Of a DNA stretch of 64,000 bases, positions 44,629-54,322 are shown piece by piece. The translations under genes and the position numbers were made by a program. Origin of the DNA: Streptomyces sp. CB02400 (GTDB lineage Bacteria; Actinomycetota; Actinomycetes; Streptomycetales; Streptomycetaceae); assembly GCF_001905725.1 (NCBI RefSeq), contig NZ_LIWB01000006.1, positions 1 through 64,000 on the forward strand. The letters are read 5' to 3'. The stretch's first letter is position 1; the number at the start of each line of letters is the position of its first letter. A model generated the notes under the pieces. That model saw only the letters and a list, made by a program, of their open reading frames with translations. It was not told the origin of the DNA and did not search any database.

Positions 44629-45105
44629 TCAGCCGGACCCGTCGGCGGGTTCGCAGATCGGGCAGGGCCCCAGCTCACCGTCCGCGACCAGCTTCCCGTC
44701 CACCGGAACCGCCTCCGCCTTCCCCGCGACCAGTGGGCAGTCCGCGCGGTGCCACAGCGTCCCGCCCGGCACCATCAGCATCTCCGGGCTGACGGCCACC
44801 GGCCCGCCGGCCGGCCGCCCCGGCCCGTCGCCGCCGGGCGGCCCGGCGGCGACCAGCAGGCCGTACAGCTCCTCCACGCGGGTGGCGGCGAGCGTGTCCC
44901 GGCCGTGGGCGAGCAGCACCGCCCCGGCGACGATCAGCGCGGCTCCGGGGATGCTGCAGGAGGCCAGATAGGGCAGCTGCCGTTCGGCGTAACGCTCGCC
45001 CGAGACGCCGTACCAGCCGATGACGCACAGCACCGCGCCGACGGCGAGCGCGGCCCAGCCCGCCCAGAGGACGGGGTGCGCGATCCGGAGTCGGACTGTC
45101 CGCAT
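44629..45105 (-). CDS. Small membrane protein with C-terminal Cys motif
   Basis: 158 residues from the ATG at 45105 (a GTG at 45114 is possible). Two transmembrane helices (VLWAGWAALAVGAVLCVIGW and CSIPGAALIVAGAVLLA). Then a cytosolic part with HRADCPLVAG and a terminal CPICEP, suggesting a zinc-ribbon-like site. It lies 10 bp before the fused Liv gene, so it heads that operon. Its role in the transporter is unknown. Confidence 0.8.
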   Translation of the reverse strand: MRTVRLRIAHPVLWAGWAALAVGAVLCVIGWYGVSGERYAERQLPYLASCSIPGAALIVAGAVLLAHGRDTLAATRVEELYGLLVAAGPPGGDGPGRPAGGPVAVSPEMLMVPGGTLWHRADCPLVAGKAEAVPVDGKLVADGELGPCPICEPADGSG

Positions 45106-45187
45106 GGCTTGCACTATGCCCCCTGGGACCCGACCCTGAAAGCACCGGGCGCATACGGTCCGGACCGACACCCGATTGGTGAGCCAG

Positions 45188-45763
45188 ATGGTTCTCGGCA
45201 GTGGCATCGGGCGGGGGAACACGCGGACGGGAAGGCGCGGCCCAAGGACGGCGGGACGGGGCACGGCGCTGGCCGCCGCCCTGTTCCTGGTCCTGGCACC
45301 GGGCCTCGCGGCGTGCGGCGACGACGGCGGTGGCGGCGGCAGCGGGACTTCCACGCCGTCGCCGGACCGGACGACGAGCGCACCGGGCAGCGCGCCCGCG
45401 AACCAGGCGGAGGCCGAACAGGAGATCCGGCAGAACTGGGAGAAGTTCTTCGACCCCCAGACCCCGGTGGAGGAGAAGAAGAAGCTCCTGCAGAACGGTG
45501 AGCTGCTGGGCCCGGTGCTCGAGGCGTTCAGCGGTGACAACCGCGTCGGACAGGTGAAGGCGGAGGTCACCGAGATCGCGTTCATCTCACCGACCGAGGC
45601 GGACGTGACGTTCACCCTGACCCTCAGGGGAGCCACCGCCCTCCCGGACGCCTCCGGCGTCGCCGTCGACGACGACGGCACCTGGAAGGTGTCCGTCAAG
45701 TCCCTGTGCGCGCTGGTGCAACTGAGCGGCGATGAATCACCCCCGGACATTCCGGGCTGCTGA
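45188..45763 (+). CDS. Secreted lipoprotein, low-molecular-weight
   Basis: 191 residues from the ATG at 45188; a GTG at 45179 and a TTG at 45176 are alternatives. Signal peptide ends in lipobox LAAC, then a Gly/Ser/Thr linker and a domain with FDPQTPVEEKKKLLQNG and a beta-rich end. The size and shape resemble NTF2-like or Mce-associated domains. Its last 32 bases overlap the start of the binding-protein gene. Confidence 0.8.
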   Translation: MVLGSGIGRGNTRTGRRGPRTAGRGTALAAALFLVLAPGLAACGDDGGGGGSGTSTPSPDRTTSAPGSAPANQAEAEQEIRQNWEKFFDPQTPVEEKKKLLQNGELLGPVLEAFSGDNRVGQVKAEVTEIAFISPTEADVTFTLTLRGATALPDASGVAVDDDGTWKVSVKSLCALVQLSGDESPPDIPGC

Positions 45764-47030
45764 GGCACTGGCCGCGGCGGCGCTCCTCCTCCTGACCGCG
45801 GCCTGCGGCAGCCGTCTGCCGGAGAGCGACTTCGAGCACGACGACCGTCCGTCCGCGACCGCCCGGGGCGCCGGCGAGCCGATCCGCGTCGGCATCGTCA
45901 CCAGCGCCACCAGTCCGGTCGGCGGCGGCGCCTTCACCGGCCCGCGCGACGGCGCGAAGGCCTGGTTCGACCGGCTCAACGCGCGCGGCGGCATCGACGG
46001 CCGGCGCGTCGAGGTGCGGCTGTGCGACGACGGCGGCAGCGGCGTCGGCAACAACGAGTGCGTGCACAGGCTGATCGACGAGGAGAAGGTCGTCGCCCTG
46101 GTCGCCACCACCGCCCTGGACTACGCGGGCGCCCCCCGCGTCTCCCGCGCGGGCGTCCCCGACATCGGCGGCCAGCCCATCGGCGCCGCCTACGACACCT
46201 ACCCGCACCTCTACGGCGTCTACGGCAGCGAGGCGCCCAGGAACGGCACACCCGGCTGGGACGGCAAGCTGTACGGCGGCACCGAGGTCTACCGCTACTT
46301 CAAGCGCGAGCACGGCGCCCGCACCGCCGCCGTCGTCTCCTACAACCAGTCCGCGTCCGCCGCCTACGCCCGCCTCGTCGAACGCGGCCTGAAGGCAGAG
46401 GGCTACAAGGTGGTCACCGAGCAGGTCGACTTCGCGCTGCCCAACTTCCGCGCGGTGGCCGCCGACCTGAAGCAGCAGGGCGCCGACCTGGTCTTCGACG
46501 CCATCGACGGCCACGGCAACGCCCGCCTGTGCCAGGCCATGGACGACGTCGGCGCCCGGGTCACCGCCAAGGTCACCAACGTGCAGAACTGGACGTCCAC
46601 CGTCGCCGACGACTACAAGGACGCACCGCACTGCCGCAACGCCCTGTGGGCGACCGGCTCCAGCCGCAACTTCGAGGACACCGGCCACCCGGCCGTACGC
46701 GCGTTCCGGGACGCCACCGAGGGCCTCGAGACGCACTCCCAGTGGCAGCTGGAGGGCTGGGCCGCCGCCCGCTGGTTCACCGACGCGGCGCGGTCCTGTG
46801 CCCGTACGGGCATCACGCGCGCGTGCGTCGACGCCCACGTGAACCGCGCCCGGGACTACACCGCGGGCGGACTGCTGCTGCCCGTCTCGTTCGAACGCTC
46901 GCCCGAGCCGCCGGCCACGAGCCGGACCTGTCTGTCCGTGGCCCGCTGGCGGGACGGCGAGGGCTGGGTGTCGCAGGGCGACATGAACCGCACCTGCTTC
47001 ACGGTGCCGCAACTGGCCTACGAGCCCTGA
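45732..47030 (+). CDS. LivK-like ABC transporter substrate-binding lipoprotein
   Basis: 432 residues from the ATG at 45732, inside the 3' end of the previous gene. Signal peptide with lipobox LTAAC. Periplasmic-binding-protein type I fold: IRVGIVTSATSPVGGGAFTG at the start, AKAWFDRLNARGGIDGRRVEV typical of Liv/HAAT binding proteins, then VVSYNQSASAAYARL. It probably feeds the Liv-type transporter encoded divergently. The ligand is not known. Confidence 0.9.
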   Translation: MNHPRTFRAAEALAAAALLLLTAACGSRLPESDFEHDDRPSATARGAGEPIRVGIVTSATSPVGGGAFTGPRDGAKAWFDRLNARGGIDGRRVEVRLCDDGGSGVGNNECVHRLIDEEKVVALVATTALDYAGAPRVSRAGVPDIGGQPIGAAYDTYPHLYGVYGSEAPRNGTPGWDGKLYGGTEVYRYFKREHGARTAAVVSYNQSASAAYARLVERGLKAEGYKVVTEQVDFALPNFRAVAADLKQQGADLVFDAIDGHGNARLCQAMDDVGARVTAKVTNVQNWTSTVADDYKDAPHCRNALWATGSSRNFEDTGHPAVRAFRDATEGLETHSQWQLEGWAAARWFTDAARSCARTGITRACVDAHVNRARDYTAGGLLLPVSFERSPEPPATSRTCLSVARWRDGEGWVSQGDMNRTCFTVPQLAYEP

Positions 47031-47060
47031 CGCGCCCACCGCCCCTGCCGCTCGACGCGA

Positions 47061-48752
47061 TCAGAGCGGTTCGGAGCCGGCTTGCTCGCTCCTCGGCTCG
47101 GGCTGCGACGTCACCGCCGCGTACTCCGGATGGTTCAGGTCGAACGCAGGCGACTCCGAACGGATCCGGGGCAGCGTCGTGAAGTTGTGCCGGGGCGGCG
47201 GGCACGAGGTCGCCCACTCCAGGGAGCGGCCGAACCCCCACGGGTCGTCGACCTCGACCTTCTCTCCGTACCTGGCCGTCTTCCAGACGTTGTAGAGGAA
47301 CGGCAGCGTGGACATGCCGAGCAGAAAGGCGCCGATGGTGGAGACGGTGTTCAGCGCGGTGAAGCCGTCCGCCGCGAGGTAGTCGGAGTACCGGCGGGGC
47401 ATGCCCTCCGCGCCCAGCCAGTGCTGCACCAGGAACGTGGCGTGGAAGCCGACGAACAGCGTCCAGAACTGGATCTTGCCCAGCCGTTCGTCGAGCATCT
47501 TCCCGGTGAACTTGGGCCACCAGAAGTAGAACCCGGCGAAGGTCGCGAAGACGACGGTGCCGAAGACCACGTAGTGGAAGTGCGCGACGACGAAGTACGA
47601 GTCCGTCACATGGAAGTCCAGCGGCGGCGACGCAAGCAGCACCCCGGTCAGCCCGCCGAACAGGAACGACACCAGGAACCCGGTCGCCCACAGCATGGGC
47701 GTCTCGAAGGACAGCGAACCCTTGATCATGGTGCCGGTCCAGTTGAAGAACTTCACGCCCGTCGGCACCGCGATCAGGAAGCTCATGAAGGAGAAGAACG
47801 GCAGCAGCACCGCACCGGTCGCGAACATGTGGTGCGCCCACACCACCACCGACAGGCCCGTGATGGCCATGGTGGCGCCCACCAGCGTCAGATAGCCGAA
47901 CAGCGGCTTGCGGCTGAAGACCGGGATGATCTCCGTGACGATCCCGAAGAACGGCAGCGCGATGATGTAGACCTCGGGATGGCCGAAGAACCAGAACAGG
48001 TGCTGCCACAGCAGCGCCCCGCCGTGGGCGGCCTCGAAGACCTGTGAGCCGAACCGCCGGTCCGCCTCCAGCACCAGCAGCGCCGCCGCGAGCACCGGGA
48101 ACGCCAGCAGGATCAGGATCGACGTGAACAGCGTGTTCCAGGTGAACAGCGGCATCCGGAACATCGTCATCCCGGGGGCGCGCATCCCGACGATGGTGGT
48201 GATGAAGTTGACCGCGCCGAGGATGGTGCCGAAGCCGGACAGCGCGAGGCCCATGATCCACAGGTCCGGGCCGAGGCCGGGGGAGTACTCCATGCTGTTC
48301 AGCGGCGCGTAGGCGAACCAGCCGTAGGCGGCCGGGCCCCCGGTGACCACCAGCGAACCCAGCACGATCAGCCCGCCGAAGAGGAACAGCCAGTACGAGA
48401 ACATGTTCAGCCGGGGGAAGGCCACGTCGGGCGCCCCGATCTGCAGCGGCATCAGCTCGTTGGCGAACCCCGCGAAGCTGGGCGTCGCGAACAGCAGCAG
48501 CATGATCGTGCCGTGCATGGTGAACATCTGGTTGAACTGCTGGTTGTCGATGAGCTGCAGTCCGGGCCGGGCCAGTTCGGCGCGCATCAGCAGCGCCATC
48601 ACGCCGGCGATCAGGAAGAACACGAACGACGTGATCAGGTAGAGGTGGCCGATCTTCTTGTGGTCGGTGGTGGTCAGCCAGTCGATCACCAGCTGCCCGC
48701 GCCGCTGCCGGCGCGCCGGTCGCGCCGCCGCCTGGACGGTCTGCGTCCCCAT
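47061..48752 (-). CDS. ctaD: Cytochrome c oxidase subunit I (stand-alone paralogue)
   Basis: 563 residues from the ATG at 48752, preceded by GAAGGGG. About 12 membrane helices. Heme and copper ligands are present: His in MFTMHGTIM, the His-Tyr pair in [10 protein letters not shown], His-His in WAHHMFATG and His-Phe-His in VVAHFHYVV. No subunit II, III or assembly genes lie nearby, so it must use partners encoded elsewhere or be an alternative subunit I. Confidence 0.95.
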   Translation of the reverse strand: MGTQTVQAAARPARRQRRGQLVIDWLTTTDHKKIGHLYLITSFVFFLIAGVMALLMRAELARPGLQLIDNQQFNQMFTMHGTIMLLLFATPSFAGFANELMPLQIGAPDVAFPRLNMFSYWLFLFGGLIVLGSLVVTGGPAAYGWFAYAPLNSMEYSPGLGPDLWIMGLALSGFGTILGAVNFITTIVGMRAPGMTMFRMPLFTWNTLFTSILILLAFPVLAAALLVLEADRRFGSQVFEAAHGGALLWQHLFWFFGHPEVYIIALPFFGIVTEIIPVFSRKPLFGYLTLVGATMAITGLSVVVWAHHMFATGAVLLPFFSFMSFLIAVPTGVKFFNWTGTMIKGSLSFETPMLWATGFLVSFLFGGLTGVLLASPPLDFHVTDSYFVVAHFHYVVFGTVVFATFAGFYFWWPKFTGKMLDERLGKIQFWTLFVGFHATFLVQHWLGAEGMPRRYSDYLAADGFTALNTVSTIGAFLLGMSTLPFLYNVWKTARYGEKVEVDDPWGFGRSLEWATSCPPPRHNFTTLPRIRSESPAFDLNHPEYAAVTSQPEPRSEQAGSEPL

Positions 48753-49177
48753 CGCTCGCCCCTTCGCTTCTCGCGCGCCGGGCCCCGCCGGGAGCCCGCG
48801 CCACAGGTACCTCCGGGCCCACGCCATGATGCTCGCCCCTGCCGGTCTCCGACAGAGGACGTGGCGGATCGTGTGGCGGAAACGCGTATTTCCTGTGCGC
48901 ACCGGCTTACGTGATCATGCGCGGCGGCGGAAAAGGAATGGGGCCCGGGAGTACTTCCCCCGGCACTTTCCGTCGGAGTTAATCGCGCCCGTGGTGTGAC
49001 ACGCGGGAATTACGTTCGAATGCCTGCGGAAGGCGTACCGAACCGCCCGTCCGGGTGACGGCCACCGTCACGAACGTCTGTCGTGATCCTGTGACAGAAG
49101 TGTGACCGCCGGGGGATCCGTCCGGGTGTTCCCGCTTCCGGCTTCCCCGCTCCCGGGCCAGGGCATAGCGTGGCCGC

Positions 49178-49393
49178 ATGGCACCCATTCCGACACCCTC
49201 CGCGGAACCCCACGACAGTCCGGACGCCTATGTCGGCCTCACGGCGGACCGGGCCGAGCGCCTCGCGCGGGAGCGCGGCTGGTCGACCGTGCGGGCGCTG
49301 GCCCCGGGGACGATCATCACCATGGAGTACCGCGTGGGCCGGCTGAACCTCGAGGTGAGGGACGGCCTGGTGGCGCGGGCCTGGAAGGGCTGA
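49178..49393 (+). CDS. I78-family-like peptidase inhibitor
   Basis: 71 residues from the ATG at 49178. The C-terminal pattern (RERGWSTVRALAPGTIITMEYR, then GRLNLEVRDGLVARAWKG) fits the I78 inhibitor family, in which a loop before RLN faces the protease. No signal peptide. A -10-like TAGCGT at 49166-49171 lies just before the ATG, so the mRNA may be leaderless. A perfect 21-bp hairpin follows. Confidence 0.75.
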   Translation: MAPIPTPSAEPHDSPDAYVGLTADRAERLARERGWSTVRALAPGTIITMEYRVGRLNLEVRDGLVARAWKG

Positions 49394-49395
49394 CA

Positions 49396-49443
49396 CACGG
49401 CGACGGCCCCGGTTCCGGTGAGGGAACCGGGGCCGTCGCCGTG
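49396..49443. terminator. Bidirectional terminator
   Basis: Perfect 21-bp arms (49396-49416 and 49423-49443), between convergent genes. Confidence 0.9.
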
Positions 49444-49456
49444 GCGTGTGCGTCCG

Positions 49457-50458
49457 TCAGGGGCGGGTGGCCGACGTCGTACCGCGCGGGTGGCGCTCCG
49501 CGTGCTGCGGGCGGCGACTGCCCGCCGGGGTGACCGGGGAGCGCTCCGCGCGGGTCGTGTGCGGCCCGGGTGCCAGATAGGCGGGCGACCGGGAGGCCGG
49601 GCGGCCCGTGGGAACCGGCTCGGGAGCCGTGTCCGCGCGGTCGGGGAGCGACTTGACCACGACGGGCCGCCCGAGCGGGCCGGCCTTCGCCGTGCCTTCC
49701 CGAGGTGTCCGCCAGCGGGCGCGCAGGGCGAAGATCCGCGTCTCCGCGCGGGCGATCACCGGCTCGAACCAGGGCAGCGCCAGCAGGATCAGCAGGCCCG
49801 CGACCCAGCCCAGGACCACATCGCTCAGCCAGTGGGTCCCGATGTAGACGGTGGACAGCCCCACACCGAGCGAGGTCACGGCCGACAGCGCGGACAGCCA
49901 GCGGCGCGCTCTCGGGGTGGAGGCCAGATAGGCCAGGATTCCCCAGGTCACCACGGCGTTGGCGGTGTGGCCGCTGGGAAATATATCGCCGCCGAGCCAC
50001 ATCTCGTTCGAGCCGATCTCGGTCGCGTAGTGCGGTCCGAGGCGCCCCATGCCGTACTTCGCGGCACCGACGGTGACGTTGAGCAGCAGCAGGGAGACGC
50101 CGAGGGCGAGCAGCGGACGCAGGGTGTGCTGCCGCCAGGAGCGCCAGCCCAGCCAGGCCGCCACCATCACCGCCGTCGGGCCGCGCTGGCCGAGGACCAC
50201 GTAGTAGTCGACGAAGGCGTGGATCTCGGGCCACTGCTGGTAGGGGCGGAAGAACATCACCTGCCAGTCCAGCCGGACCAGCCAGGAGGTGATCAGTACG
50301 GCCCACACGATCGCCAGGTAGAAGACCAGGGCGGCGCCGAACAGCACCATCCGGTGCCGGCTCATTCGCGGCATGCCGACGTGAGCCGGTCGTTCCGGCT
50401 CACGATCCAGCCTCGCGAACACCCGGTCCAGGCGGGTGGGCTTCCGTTCGGTACGCAC
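49457..50458 (-). CDS. PAP2-family membrane phosphatase
   Basis: 333 residues from the GTG at 50458; ATGs at 50374 and 50365 are alternatives without better ribosome-binding sites. Several membrane helices. PAP2 motif 2 is FPSGHTANA and motif 3 is STVYIGTHWLSDVVLG, carrying the catalytic His residues. Motif 1 is modified (KYGMGRLGP rather than KX6RP). The C-terminal 80 residues are Pro/Arg-rich. It is probably a phosphatidate or undecaprenyl-diphosphate phosphatase. Confidence 0.88.
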   Translation of the reverse strand: MRTERKPTRLDRVFARLDREPERPAHVGMPRMSRHRMVLFGAALVFYLAIVWAVLITSWLVRLDWQVMFFRPYQQWPEIHAFVDYYVVLGQRGPTAVMVAAWLGWRSWRQHTLRPLLALGVSLLLLNVTVGAAKYGMGRLGPHYATEIGSNEMWLGGDIFPSGHTANAVVTWGILAYLASTPRARRWLSALSAVTSLGVGLSTVYIGTHWLSDVVLGWVAGLLILLALPWFEPVIARAETRIFALRARWRTPREGTAKAGPLGRPVVVKSLPDRADTAPEPVPTGRPASRSPAYLAPGPHTTRAERSPVTPAGSRRPQHAERHPRGTTSATRP

Positions 50459-50706
50459 CCAATCGACGTTACAGCGAGTGAGCGCGGAACCCCGTCGAAT
50501 CAGCCTCTTTGTGATGACGATGTGATGTGGCATTCCTCTCAGGAGGGCCTTTATCTCCGGCGAATCCACAAACCCCGGATGCTGCGGGCTTCAATTCCTT
50601 TGATCATTCCGGGGGAGGGTTTTATCGCGCTTTTGAATTCGTTCACCGAGGGCTGGTGCGGAATTTCCTCGGCGCTCATCGGCCGCTCCGGGCGGGGCAG
50701 GACGGG

Positions 50707-52095
50707 TCAGGGCGGACCGGAGCCGTTCAGCCAGAAGGCCCCGTACACCGCCGAGGCCGCCGCGACCACCCCCACGACCAGCGCGGACCTGGGCGTACGC
50801 AGCCGGGCCAGGGCCAGGGCGAGGGGCAGCAACAGGGGGAAGGCGGGCAGCAGCAGCCGCGGTTTCGAGCCGAAGTAGCTCGACGCGCACAGGGCAAGCG
50901 CGGTGACGATCCCGGCGTACACCAGCAGGGGGAGCGGCTGGCGCTGCCGTACGCAGACGACGTACAGCCACACCACGAGGCCGACGCCGACCACCAGTCC
51001 GAGACCCGCCAGGGCGGACGGGAACGACGTGAACTTGTCGGCGACGAAGCGGGCGAAGGCGTAGCCCCCGTCGAAGCCGTTCCGCCAGCCGGCCTGTACG
51101 TCGAGATACCCCAGCGGCCCGTCGCCGGTCCGGTGCCCCACCCACAGGACGTAACCGGCGGCTCCGAGGGGCGCGAGGAGCATGCCGAGCACCCGGCGCA
51201 GGCGCGCACCGGAGGTGTCCGTCGTACGCGGGGCGCCCTCCGTTGCCTGCGTGCGCCGGGCGATCACGGGCACGCCGGCGCGTTTCCCGGCCCGCGCGCC
51301 GTCCTCCGGCACCGCGCTGCGATCCCGCGCGAAAGAAGTCCGGTACCGCGCGGGGGAGGAGCGGTCCCGCGCGGAGGAAGAGCCCTCCCGGGCGGAGGCG
51401 TGTTCCTGCGCGGAGGCGTCTCCTCGCGTGGAGGCGTGTTCCCGCGCGGAGGTCCGTTCCCGTAGGAACGAGGTGATGCCCGCCGCCCACACCGCCGCGA
51501 CCACCGCCAGTCCCACCGGGCGGGTCAGCCCGGCCAGGCCCGCCAGGACGCCCGCCGTCACCCAGCGTCCCGTCAGCACGGCGTACAGCGACCACGCGGC
51601 GAGCGCGGTGAACAGGGACTCGCTGTACGCCATCGACTGCACGATCCCGACCGGCAGCACCGCCCACAGCAGCACCGCGCACACCCCGGCCCGGCGCCCG
51701 TACACATGGTCGGCCACCGCGAAGATCCCCCAGGCCGCCGCGAGCGAGGCGAGCACGCTCACCACGAAGCCCCCGTCGGCGTACGACAGCGGCGACACCG
51801 CCGCCACCAGCCGTTCCAGCCACGGGAGCAGCGGGAAGAACGCCAGGTTGGAGTGCACGTCACCGTTGGGCAGCCGCACCTCGTAGCCGTACCCCAGCTC
51901 GGCCACCCTCGTGTACCAGAGCGAGTCCCAGCGGGCGGTCAGCAGGGTGTACGCGTCCTTGCCGCGCGCCCCGCTCCACAGGGCCAGCGCGACCAGGCCC
52001 AGGGCGCGCACGGCGGCGTACCCGAGGAGCGCCGGCGCGGCCCGGCGCAGTGCGCCGGAGCGGGCCGGGACGGCGGGCGCGTCGAGATCGTTCAC
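50707..52095 (-). CDS. PIG-V/GPI-mannosyltransferase-like membrane protein
   Basis: 462 residues from the GTG at 52095. Membrane protein with WDSLWYTRVAELGY after the first helix (the acidic loop seen in GT-C mannosyltransferases) and HSNLAFFPLLPWLER, typical of the PIG-V/mannosyltransferase family. About residues 215-275 are a hydrophilic insert of imperfect six-residue repeats (such as AREHAS, TRGDAS, AQEHAS). It probably transfers mannose from polyprenyl-phosphate mannose outside the membrane. The 248-bp gap after the PAP2 gene start holds no gene. Confidence 0.82.
   Translation of the reverse strand: MNDLDAPAVPARSGALRRAAPALLGYAAVRALGLVALALWSGARGKDAYTLLTARWDSLWYTRVAELGYGYEVRLPNGDVHSNLAFFPLLPWLERLVAAVSPLSYADGGFVVSVLASLAAAWGIFAVADHVYGRRAGVCAVLLWAVLPVGIVQSMAYSESLFTALAAWSLYAVLTGRWVTAGVLAGLAGLTRPVGLAVVAAVWAAGITSFLRERTSAREHASTRGDASAQEHASAREGSSSARDRSSPARYRTSFARDRSAVPEDGARAGKRAGVPVIARRTQATEGAPRTTDTSGARLRRVLGMLLAPLGAAGYVLWVGHRTGDGPLGYLDVQAGWRNGFDGGYAFARFVADKFTSFPSALAGLGLVVGVGLVVWLYVVCVRQRQPLPLLVYAGIVTALALCASSYFGSKPRLLLPAFPLLLPLALALARLRTPRSALVVGVVAAASAVYGAFWLNGSGPP
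51363..51465. repeat. Degenerate ~18-bp tandem repeat inside the PIG-V-like gene
   Basis: About five units with a TCC(C/T)GCGCGGAGGCG core at 17-21 bp spacing, encoding the six-residue repeats of the hydrophilic loop. In frame, so length changes of one unit would keep the reading frame. Confidence 0.7.
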
Positions 52096-52358
52096 GCGCC
52101 CGATTATCGACCCGGAGTGGAACCGGCCCGCCCGGCGGGGCGTGTGACCCCGACAGGGGAAGTGGTGTACGCCACACCGATCCGCCGGAGCTGTGAGACG
52201 CCCGCCACTCGACCCCGGCTCCCACTCGCGTACTCTGACGTGTCACTCGCCGTTCGCTGCGCGGGCCGGAGACCACCGCTCCTCTCCGGCCGAGTCACGG
52301 GGGAGTCCCCGACCCCGTGAGCCCGCCGATCGCGAGGGAACATCTGGGAGGTACGTAC

Positions 52359-53960
52359 ATGTCCGGGACGACCACGGCCGCCGCCGCGCTGCGCCGTCGG
52401 GCGGCCGGGGCCGGTGCCAACCGCTGGGTGGTGCTCGTCGTCCTCTGCGTCAGCCTGCTGCTGGTCGCCGTCGACGCCACCGTGCTGCACGTCGCGGTCC
52501 CCGCCGTCACCGAGGACCTGCGGCCCGGCGCGATGGAGCTGCTCTGGATCGTCGACGCCTACCCCTTGGTCTGCGCCTCGCTGCTGATCCTCTTCGGCAC
52601 CCTCGGCGACCGGATCGGCCGCAGACGCGTCCTGCTGCTCGGCTACGCCCTGTTCGGCGTCGCCTCCGGCATGGCGGCCCTCGCGGACAACGCCCAGGTG
52701 CTGATCGTGGCGCGGGCGCTGCTCGGCGTCGGTGGCGCGATGATCATGCCGGCGACGCTGTCGATCCTGCGCCAGGTCTTCCCGGACCGGCGCGAGCGGG
52801 CGCTCGCCATCGGCATCTGGAGCGCGGTCGCCGCCGTGGGCGCGGCGGTCGGCCCCCTGCTCGGCGGCTTCCTGCTGGAGCACTTCTGGTGGGGCTCGGT
52901 GTTCCTGGTCAACATCCCGCTGATGCTGGTCAGCCTCCCGGTCGGGCGGCTCCTGCTGCCCGAGTCGAAGGGCGTGGGCGACGGCCCCTGGGACGTGGCC
53001 GGCGCGCTGATGGCCGCCGCCGGACTGTTCGCGATGGTCCTCGGCGTGAAGCGGCTCGGCGGCGGCGCCTCCGCCGCCGGCGTGTGGACCGTGCTGCCGC
53101 TGCTCGTGGGCGCCGGGCTGCTGACCGCCTTCGTGCGCCGGCAGCGGCGCCGTACGCATCCGCTGGTCGACCTGCGGATGTTCGCCCGGCCGGCGTTCAG
53201 TACGTCGGTGGGCTGCATCGTGCTGGCGATGCTGGCCCTGGTGGGCCTGGAACTGATCGCGGCCCAGTACCTCCAGCTCGTGCTCGGGCTCTCTCCGCTG
53301 GAGACCGGGCTGCGCCTGCTGCCGCTGACGATCGCGGCGATGGCGGCGGGCCTGGCGGGCGCGCGGATGCTGCGCCGGTTCGGCCCGCGCCGCATGGTCT
53401 GCTCCGGTTTCTGCCTGACGGCCGCCGCGGTGGTGGTCCTGACCGCGATGGGCGGGCAGGACGACTGGCCGCTGCTGCTGACCGGTTTCGTCCTGCTCGG
53501 CTTCGGCCTGGAGACCACGCTGTTCGGGGCGTACGAGTCGATGCTCAGCGAGGCGCCGCCGGACCGGGCCGGCGGGGCGGCGGCGATCGGCGAGACCTCC
53601 TACCAGCTCGGCGCCGGCATGGGGATCGCGCTTCTCGGCAGCGTGATGAACGCGGCGTACGCGCCCGGCCTCGCCGGGGTGCCCGGGGTGCCGGGGGCGG
53701 CGTCCTCGGCGGCGTCGCACTCGCTGGGGGAGGCGTACGAGGTGGCCGACGGGCTCGGCGGGCCGGCGGGGAGTGCGCTGCGGGATGCGGCGCGGCACGC
53801 GTTTGTGCACGGGCTGCATGTGACGTTGCTGGTCAGCGCGGGGCTGTTGTTGCTCGGGGCGTTGATGGCGTTGCGGCTGCCGCGGACGATGCAGTGTGAG
53901 GGGGCGGCGGTGGAGGTGCCTGCGCCGCGGGAAGCGGTGGACTCCCGTGTCTCGGTGTGA
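52359..53960 (+). CDS. MFS transporter, DHA2 (14-TMS) drug-exporter family
   Basis: 533 residues from the ATG at 52359, with GGGAGG upstream; an earlier GTG at 52317 is less likely. Motif A is GTLGDRIGRRRVLLLG and motif C-like IWSAVAAVGAAVGPLLGG, with about 14 hydrophobic helices: an EmrB/QacA-type proton-coupled exporter. No regulator gene lies next to it. The substrate is unknown. Confidence 0.92.
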   Translation: MSGTTTAAAALRRRAAGAGANRWVVLVVLCVSLLLVAVDATVLHVAVPAVTEDLRPGAMELLWIVDAYPLVCASLLILFGTLGDRIGRRRVLLLGYALFGVASGMAALADNAQVLIVARALLGVGGAMIMPATLSILRQVFPDRRERALAIGIWSAVAAVGAAVGPLLGGFLLEHFWWGSVFLVNIPLMLVSLPVGRLLLPESKGVGDGPWDVAGALMAAAGLFAMVLGVKRLGGGASAAGVWTVLPLLVGAGLLTAFVRRQRRRTHPLVDLRMFARPAFSTSVGCIVLAMLALVGLELIAAQYLQLVLGLSPLETGLRLLPLTIAAMAAGLAGARMLRRFGPRRMVCSGFCLTAAAVVVLTAMGGQDDWPLLLTGFVLLGFGLETTLFGAYESMLSEAPPDRAGGAAAIGETSYQLGAGMGIALLGSVMNAAYAPGLAGVPGVPGAASSAASHSLGEAYEVADGLGGPAGSALRDAARHAFVHGLHVTLLVSAGLLLLGALMALRLPRTMQCEGAAVEVPAPREAVDSRVSV

Positions 53961-54156
53961 CCGTCTTGGTCTCCCACCCGCGCACCACCCGTTCACCGCA
54001 GATCAAGAGGTGGACGTCGCCCGTGGGGGCTGGCCGCCATCGTCGTCCGCGCGCGGTCCTGCGCGGTCCTTCGTCGTCCGGTGTCCGCGCGCGGTCCTTC
54101 GTCGTCGCAGCCGACCGTGCGCCCCGCCCACCGCAAGCCGCCGATGGCGGCGCGCC

Positions 54157-54242
54157 CCCCGGGAGAGGTTCCCCTCTTGTCAGACGGCGAACGAGCGCTG
54201 CCGGGGAGAGGTGCACCTCTCGACGAGCGGCGAACGAGCGCC
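54157..54242. repeat. 43-bp imperfect tandem duplication
   Basis: Two units sharing GGGAGAGGT and GCGGCGAACGAGCG / ACGGCGAACGAGCG, offset by 43 bp. Each has an inner inverted repeat (AGAGG...CCTCT). Confidence 0.6.
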
Positions 54243-54305
54243 GCGCGGGTGGGAGAGCAGGGTGGACGTGCGGGAGACTGCCGCGTAACGTCGCCCCAGA
54301 GCCGT

Positions 54306-54322
54306 AACTAGCACTGCTAGTT
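54306..54322. promoter_or_regulatory. Operator-like palindrome upstream of acyl-CoA dehydrogenase
   Basis: AACTAGC-ACT-GCTAGTT, perfect 7-bp arms, 24 bp before the start codon. The size and position suit a TetR-family repressor of fatty-acid or amino-acid catabolism; the regulator is not in the window. Confidence 0.55.

Noticed and set aside
41715..44792. 1025-codon plus-strand open frame over the fused Liv gene
   Set aside because: A shadow of high-GC coding on the minus strand. Its product is Arg/Gly/His-rich with no domain, whereas the minus frame has clear ABC motifs.
46999..48822. 607-codon minus-strand frame overlapping ctaD
   Set aside because: Out-of-frame shadow of ctaD; no membrane or motif pattern.
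53957..54307. 116-codon open frame after the MFS gene
   Set aside because: Arg/Ala/Ser-rich product from a repeat-containing intergenic region, with no ribosome-binding site.
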